From JAZDCJ01 sp036311985 (lineage in GTDB: Bacteria; Actinomycetota; Actinomycetes; Actinomycetales; Micrococcaceae): a stretch of 18,283 bases of DNA. Every line of letters begins with the position of its first letter. Positions within the stretch are counted from its first letter, which is position 1. Position numbers and translations under genes: made by a program. The DNA is taken from assembly GCF_036311985.1 (NCBI RefSeq), contig NZ_JAZDCJ010000031.1; one strand, written 5' to 3'. Below are positions 14,771-18,283 of this stretch, piece by piece. Below the pieces are notes generated by a model. That model did not search any database. It saw only the letters and a program-made list of their open reading frames with translations, and had not been told where the DNA came from.

Positions 14771-15742
14771 GTGCCCTCCCCCGCCGATCCCGCCACCGCG
14801 CGCACCCTCGACGCCTTCGACGCCTTCGACGTCCTGGGCGCGGAGCAGTGGCGTGCCCGGGAACGCGCCCACGCCGCGCGTGTGGAACGCTTCGCCGCGC
14901 CGTTCATCGAGCGCCGGCACGCGGGGCGCAAGCACCCGGTGGAGGACTTCCTCTTCACCTACTACACCCAGAAGCCCGGCCAGCTGCAGCGCTGGCACCC
15001 GGGCGCCGGCGTCGTCCTGCTCGACGCGGCGGACACGGAACGGGCCGGTTGGAAGTTCTACCGCACGGCCCCGCCGGAGGAGGCGGGCCGGGCGGGTTCC
15101 GGCCTGGTCCTCGACGCCGCCGCCTTCCTCGAGGCGCGGCGGGAGGCCGTGGACTTCGCCCGCGTCATCCTCGCGGGGACCGCGGCGCGCCCGGCCCAGC
15201 TCTCCTGCTTCGGCCTGCACGAGTGGGCCATGGCCTACCGCTCGGAGGAGAACGGGATCCGCCACGAGTACCTGCCCCTGAGGCTCGGCGCCGGAGGGAC
15301 GGACCGCGTCGTGGAGGAGCACCGGATCCGCTGCACGCACTTCGACGCGTTCCGCTTCTACGCCCCGCAGGCGGCCCCGCTCAACGAGCTCCAGCCCACG
15401 CGCGAGACCCAACGCGAGCTCGAGCAGCCCGGCTGCCTCCACGCCAACATGGACCTCTACAAGTGGGCCTACAAGCTCACCCCGGCGATTCACAGCGAAC
15501 TGGTCATGGACTGTTTCGAGCTGGCGTGGGAGATTCGAACCATGGACATGCAGGCATCGCCCTACGACCTCGCCGAGTGGGGCTACGAGCCCCTCCGGAT
15601 CGAGACGCCCGCCGGCAAGGCCCGGTACGTCGAGCTCCAGCGCGGATTCGCCGAGCGCGCGCAGGAACTGCGGGGGCGGCTGCTGGACGCCGTCGAGCAC
15701 CTCGCCGGTGCCGCGCGGCCCGTTGCGGGGAGCCGGTCGTGA
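14771..15742 (+). CDS. Conserved protein, often labelled 3-methyladenine DNA glycosylase
   Basis: A 323-residue soluble protein. I recognise it as a conserved actinobacterial family often annotated as 3-methyladenine DNA glycosylase, but I see no helix-hairpin-helix or other known glycosylase motif, so the function is uncertain. Conserved-looking blocks are HPVEDFLFTYYTQKPGQLQR (55-74) followed by WHPG, CFGLHEWAMAYR (146-157), THFDAFRFY (189-197), CLHANMDLYKWAYKLTP (222-238) and MDMQASPYDL (258-267). Many His, Trp, Tyr and Asp residues in these blocks suggest an active site. The GTG at 14771 is preferred because a -10 box abuts it; GTG at 14753 would add 6 residues. It follows lysC by 36 bases and overlaps the next gene as GTGA. 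Confidence 0.7.
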   Translation: MPSPADPATARTLDAFDAFDVLGAEQWRARERAHAARVERFAAPFIERRHAGRKHPVEDFLFTYYTQKPGQLQRWHPGAGVVLLDAADTERAGWKFYRTAPPEEAGRAGSGLVLDAAAFLEARREAVDFARVILAGTAARPAQLSCFGLHEWAMAYRSEENGIRHEYLPLRLGAGGTDRVVEEHRIRCTHFDAFRFYAPQAAPLNELQPTRETQRELEQPGCLHANMDLYKWAYKLTPAIHSELVMDCFELAWEIRTMDMQASPYDLAEWGYEPLRIETPAGKARYVELQRGFAERAQELRGRLLDAVEHLAGAARPVAGSRS

Positions 15743-16308
15743 GGGCCGGGGCCGCCGCGCTGATGCTCTCCTCCGTGTTGCTGCTCGCCGCGTGCGCCGG
15801 CGGCGGCCCGGGAGGCGGCGCCACGACATCCGCGACCCCGGGGACCTCTGCTCCCGGGACGTCGGCCCCCGGCTCGACGCCGGCCACGACCCCCGCCCCG
15901 GGGACGGGGGAGACCTCCCCGGCGCCGACCTCACCCGCCCCGGGCTCCTCCGCCGACGCGCCGGACACGGACGTGACGGTGGACATCATGCCGGATGGCA
16001 CGGACGTCGGCACGAGCTACCGCGTGGTCTGCTCGGGCGGCCTCCCCGCCGACGGGACCGATCACCCCACGGCCGAGGACGCGTGCTCCTTCCTCGCGCA
16101 GAGCGGCCTGATCGTGTTCCTGCGTCTGCCGAACCAGGACCAGATGTGCACGCAGATGATCCTCGGCCCGCAGACGGCGCGCGCCTACGGAAAGATCGAC
16201 GGGCAGAACGTGGACAAGACCTTCAGCCTGACGGACGGCTGCAAGATCAGCGAATGGGAATCCGCGGAGGCGCTTCTCGGCCGGGCCGCCTCCGCCGGCG
16301 CGCAGTAG
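15739..16308 (+). CDS. Lipoprotein with subtilisin-inhibitor-like domain
   Basis: A 189-residue protein. A signal peptide with lipobox LLAAC places the lipidated Cys at 19, so the mature protein is anchored to the outer face of the membrane. Residues 20-75 are a Gly/Pro/Ser/Thr-rich spacer. The C-terminal domain (about 90-180) has the Streptomyces subtilisin inhibitor (SSI) pattern: Cys98, DHPTAEDAC ending at Cys116, MCTQMILGP with Cys137, GQNVDKTF, and Cys168, matching the two SSI disulfides. The reactive loop after Cys137 (TQMILGP) is one residue longer than CPMVYDP in SSI, so inhibition is uncertain. The GTG start overlaps the stop of the preceding gene (GTGA), implying coupling. It may protect the cell from serine proteases, which is inference. 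Confidence 0.7.
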   Translation: MRAGAAALMLSSVLLLAACAGGGPGGGATTSATPGTSAPGTSAPGSTPATTPAPGTGETSPAPTSPAPGSSADAPDTDVTVDIMPDGTDVGTSYRVVCSGGLPADGTDHPTAEDACSFLAQSGLIVFLRLPNQDQMCTQMILGPQTARAYGKIDGQNVDKTFSLTDGCKISEWESAEALLGRAASAGAQ

Positions 16309-16391
16309 GGGCCGCCGCCGCACGGGCGACCCTGCCCGCTCGACAGGTCGTGGACCGGGGCTGGTAGACCACGCTACTGGGCGCCGCCCGC

Positions 16392-16428
16392 GGCCGCCCC
16401 GGCTTCATCCCGGACAGCCGCCGGGGCC
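16392..16428 (+). terminator. GC-rich hairpin after the lipoprotein gene
   Basis: CCCCGGC (16397-16403) pairs with GCCGGGG (16420-16426), and GGCC/GGCC flanks extend it with a bulge. There is no T-run. It is the only structure I see in the gene-free stretch 16309-16507, and marks roughly where the GC-rich core ends and the accessory region begins. Confidence 0.3.
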
Positions 16429-16507
16429 GACTCAACCGGCTCCCTCATCGCGCTCCTCGTCGATCGGAGCTTCACCGTTGAACGTACAGTCCCGAACGGC
16501 ATTGGGA

Positions 16508-16945
16508 TTAGGTCCCAGTCACCATCGACTCGAATCCCAGCAGAGTCGTAAAGTAGAAGACCGTGTAGAGAACGGCAGCCGCCACGGCGTACCAGAGGTT
16601 CTCCTTCCGGGCGGCTCGGTTGATTTCGTGTTCCGGCGTCCCTGCACCTCCGGTGAACCGGGCGCCCATGAGGTAGAACAGGTAGATGACGACGCGAATC
16701 GGGCGGAAGACCGAGCCGAGAGTCAACGCGCCGCTGACTGACAGCGTCGTGGCTGAGACGAACACTACATTGTCGAATGAGTCATCGAACTTCAGCCGTG
16801 TGAGCAACGGTATGCCGTAGGCGGCGAGCAACGCCCAAAGGCAGGCCGCATAGCCAATGCCCTCTCGGCTGGCTCGAAGGCAACTGACCGCAACGAAACC
16901 GAGGCTGATGACCGCGGCCACAAGAAAGAAGATCTGTACGAGCAT
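16508..16945 (-). CDS. Small four-helix membrane protein, paralog A (candidate immunity protein)
   Basis: A 145-residue protein of no family I can name. About four hydrophobic segments: 3-22, 31-48, 62-80 and 116-135. Notable blocks are SCLRAS (21-26), GIGY (29-32), TLSVSGAL followed by GSVFRPIR (67-84), ENLWYA (115-120) and FTTL (132-135). It aligns almost without gaps to the 144-residue protein at 17113-17547: SC, IGY, LSVS, RPIR, WYA and FTTL fall at the same or nearly the same positions. The ATG at 16945 is chosen for AGGAG 8 bases upstream; an earlier in-frame ATG lacks this. It lies downstream of paralog B and the toxin-like tip on the same strand. Composition is visibly less GC-rich than the flanking core genes. 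Confidence 0.72.
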   Translation of the reverse strand: MLVQIFFLVAAVISLGFVAVSCLRASREGIGYAACLWALLAAYGIPLLTRLKFDDSFDNVVFVSATTLSVSGALTLGSVFRPIRVVIYLFYLMGARFTGGAGTPEHEINRAARKENLWYAVAAAVLYTVFYFTTLLGFESMVTGT

Positions 16946-17112
16946 GTCACTGACTCCTAGTGGGCCGTGCAACAGACGATCGGGCACCGTGCTGCGACTA
17001 CCTGCCGATGGCGAAGCTGACCGCAGCTGACGATCCGTTCGTATACAACCACGTGCCGAGTTGCGAATTACGCTAGGTTTCGTTGCCGGCCACTGTATGC
17101 GTCCGAAAACGT

Positions 17113-17547
17113 TCAGCCGGCTCTGATTGCGGCATCAAGCGCGGGCAAGGTCGTGAAGCTCAAGACGACGAACAAGATTGCCGCCGCCAAGGCGTACCAG
17201 CGCGTCTCCCTCCTGGCTGTCTTGTTCTCCTCGTAGTCGGGAGATTCCTTGATCTCGAACCTCAACGCGACAAGATTCGCCATGTAGATGATGGGTCGAA
17301 TCGGGCGAAGGGCGGATCCCAGCAACAGGGCGGCGCTCACACTCAAGAGGGTCCCCCCCGTAGTCGCCGTCTCGTCGAAATCGTAGTCAGCGGTCCAAGC
17401 CGCTGCCAGCGGGCCGGCGTAGACGAAAAACAACCCAAGCAGGCACTGCACGTAGCCTATGGTCCGCCGGCTGGCCCACACGCAGCTCCCGACGACGATG
17501 GCAACCGAAATCGCGGCAGCCACAACCACTAGCGCGGAAGCGTCCAT
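17113..17547 (-). CDS. Small four-helix membrane protein, paralog B (candidate immunity protein)
   Basis: A 144-residue protein of unknown family, paralogous to the protein at 16508-16945. Hydrophobic segments are about 5-23, 31-50, 63-80 and 117-134. Shared blocks: GSCVWAS (20-26), TIGY (29-32), LLSVSAALLLGSALRPIRP (67-85), PDYEENKTARRETRWYAL (103-120) and FTTL (131-134). The loop between helices 3 and 4 is charged and most different between the two. The ATG at 17547 is chosen for GAGAGGG 6 bases upstream, which also makes the two paralogs the same length. It begins 51 bases after the stop of the Rhs-type toxin tip, the usual place of a cognate immunity gene. Immunity function is inferred from position and topology only. 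Confidence 0.72.
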   Translation of the reverse strand: MDASALVVVAAAISVAIVVGSCVWASRRTIGYVQCLLGLFFVYAGPLAAAWTADYDFDETATTGGTLLSVSAALLLGSALRPIRPIIYMANLVALRFEIKESPDYEENKTARRETRWYALAAAILFVVLSFTTLPALDAAIRAG

Positions 17548-17598
17548 ACCAAGCCCTCTCGTCCTATGCATCCCATAAGCGGCGGTCTCATCTCGGAA

Positions 17599-18021
17599 CT
17601 ACCGACTGGACGCATAGCCAACGGAAAACGAAGCCGCACTTGTATACGCAATCGTTCCAGCCCTGGTGCTTCGCGATGCCCAGCCTCCCATGGCCTTCAC
17701 GGCATGAGATACAGCCTTGGCCTTGCCCGCGAAAGTCAGCGTGCCCGCCACTGAGACGAGGAATTTTTTGCGGGCATTCTTGTCGCCCCCGAGATGGCCA
17801 ACCATCGACGATGCACCGCTTAGCGCGATGGCCCCGACTACGCCCCAAGGACCAGGGATCATGCCAACCAGGTTCGACGCGAAGCTCAGGTTACCCGCCA
17901 GCGCCTTACCGGCGGAGCTCCTAGCCCAGGCTCTAACGTTCTTAGAAGTTCTAGCAGCGACCTTCTTCGTTACCTTTATCACGATCTTGGCCTTTGCCCA
18001 GGCTTTTTTGGCCCATCCGGG
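17599..18021 (-). pseudogene. C-terminal tip of an Rhs/polymorphic toxin-like protein, cut by an IS
   Basis: The last 140 codons of a larger gene, whose upstream part is missing because an IS256-type element begins at about 18021. The fragment opens PGWAKKAWAKAKIVIKVTKK, a basic helix of the kind that follows the core in Rhs/YD-repeat proteins. A hydrophobic glycine-rich section follows (LVGMIPGPWGVVGAIALSGA, 51-70), then GGDKNARKKF (78-87), LVSVAGTLTFAGKAKAVSHA (88-107) and a Ser/Ala/Tyr-rich end. No nuclease, ADP-ribosyltransferase or deaminase motif is visible. The nature of the tip suggests a membrane-acting toxin or a pre-toxin region. The reading frame continues into the IS by chance, so no native start is available. 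Two candidate immunity genes follow. The family assignment rests on pattern memory and is moderately sure. Confidence 0.6.
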
Positions 18022-18283
18022 ACTGTGGAAATAACGGTGTATCCGGCTCGACACGCCGGGCGGTAAGCCTGGCGGGGAGGAGCCCGATATGGCCGCAACA
18101 CTTGAGGCTGTGCCGAGTACGAAAACCGCTGAAAAGAAGACAGAAGTATCCGAGGGCGACGCTGCGCGCGAGCTGGTCAGAATGGCGAAGGAACAGGGCC
18201 TGTCCCTGACCGGGCCGGACGGTCTGCTCAAGCAGCTGACCAAGACCGTGATCGAGACCGCGCTCGATGAGGAAATGACCGAG
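18021..18283 (+). mobile_element. Left end of an IS256-family insertion sequence
   Basis: The element seems to start near 18021 with GACTGTGGAAATAACGGTGT, which resembles terminal inverted repeats of actinobacterial IS256-family elements. A transposase start follows 68 bases inside. The junction is estimated within a few bases because the right end and target duplication lie outside the window. Confidence 0.7.
18089..18283 (+). CDS. IS256-family transposase, N-terminal part (runs off the window)
   Basis: Sixty-five codons are visible, open to the window edge. After a charged start (MAATLEAVPSTKTAEKKTEV) comes ARELVRMAKEQGLSLTGPDG and then LLKQLTKTVIETALDEEMTE. The last segment is the well-known N-terminal signature of IS256/Mut-type transposases (usually followed by HLGY). 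These are DDE enzymes that move the element by copy-out, paste-in. GGGGAGGAG lies 6-7 bases before the ATG. Catalytic residues are beyond the window, so integrity cannot be judged. Confidence 0.9.
   Translation, partial: MAATLEAVPSTKTAEKKTEVSEGDAARELVRMAKEQGLSLTGPDGLLKQLTKTVIETALDEEMTE

Noticed and set aside
18022..18243. N-terminal 74 codons of the open frame that runs into the toxin tip
   Set aside because: They are antisense to the IS end and transposase start; the frame is open through the junction by chance.

Overview
The window is high-GC DNA with actinomycete traits: strong G/C third-position bias, frequent GTG starts, TANNNT-type -10 boxes directly abutting start codons, and a DnaX protein with a very long Pro/Ala linker. 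The run of tRNA-Ser, small SRP RNA, dnaX and recR, followed later by lysC, suggests Actinomycetota, probably Micrococcales. That placement is an inference from gene content and was not tested by search.

Layout. (1) About 94-4165, minus strand: a three-gene operon with its own promoter. It encodes a small Tat-signal protein and two cupredoxin/multicopper-oxidase-like proteins, the last carrying a histone-like Lys/Ala/Arg-rich N-terminus. (2) About 4286-9242: a housekeeping block with tRNA-Ser(GGA) and its terminator (minus), then SRP RNA, gluQRS, dnaX and recR (plus). (3) 9255-10870, minus: a hipBA toxin-antitoxin module with an ATGA overlap and a palindromic upstream region. (4) 11050-13217, minus: a two-gene ABC exporter, also ATGA-overlapped. 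(5) 13448-16308, plus: lysC (with a probable internal start for a separate regulatory subunit), a conserved protein often called 3-methyladenine DNA glycosylase, and a lipoprotein with a subtilisin-inhibitor-like domain. (6) 16508-18283: an accessory region, visibly richer in A/T. It holds two collinear paralogous four-helix membrane proteins, the C-terminal tip of an Rhs/polymorphic-toxin-like protein, and the left end of an IS256-family element that interrupts the toxin gene.

How the parts may work together. In the copper operon each oxidase chain carries only two of the four HxH motifs a trinuclear copper centre needs, so the two chains may form one heteromeric enzyme. Only the first gene product has a true twin-arginine signal, so it may carry the others out. 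In the last region the order toxin tip, then membrane protein, then a second membrane protein is that of a polymorphic toxin with duplicated immunity genes. The tip itself is hydrophobic and glycine-rich, which fits a membrane-acting toxin. This is the best candidate for an undescribed system in the window.
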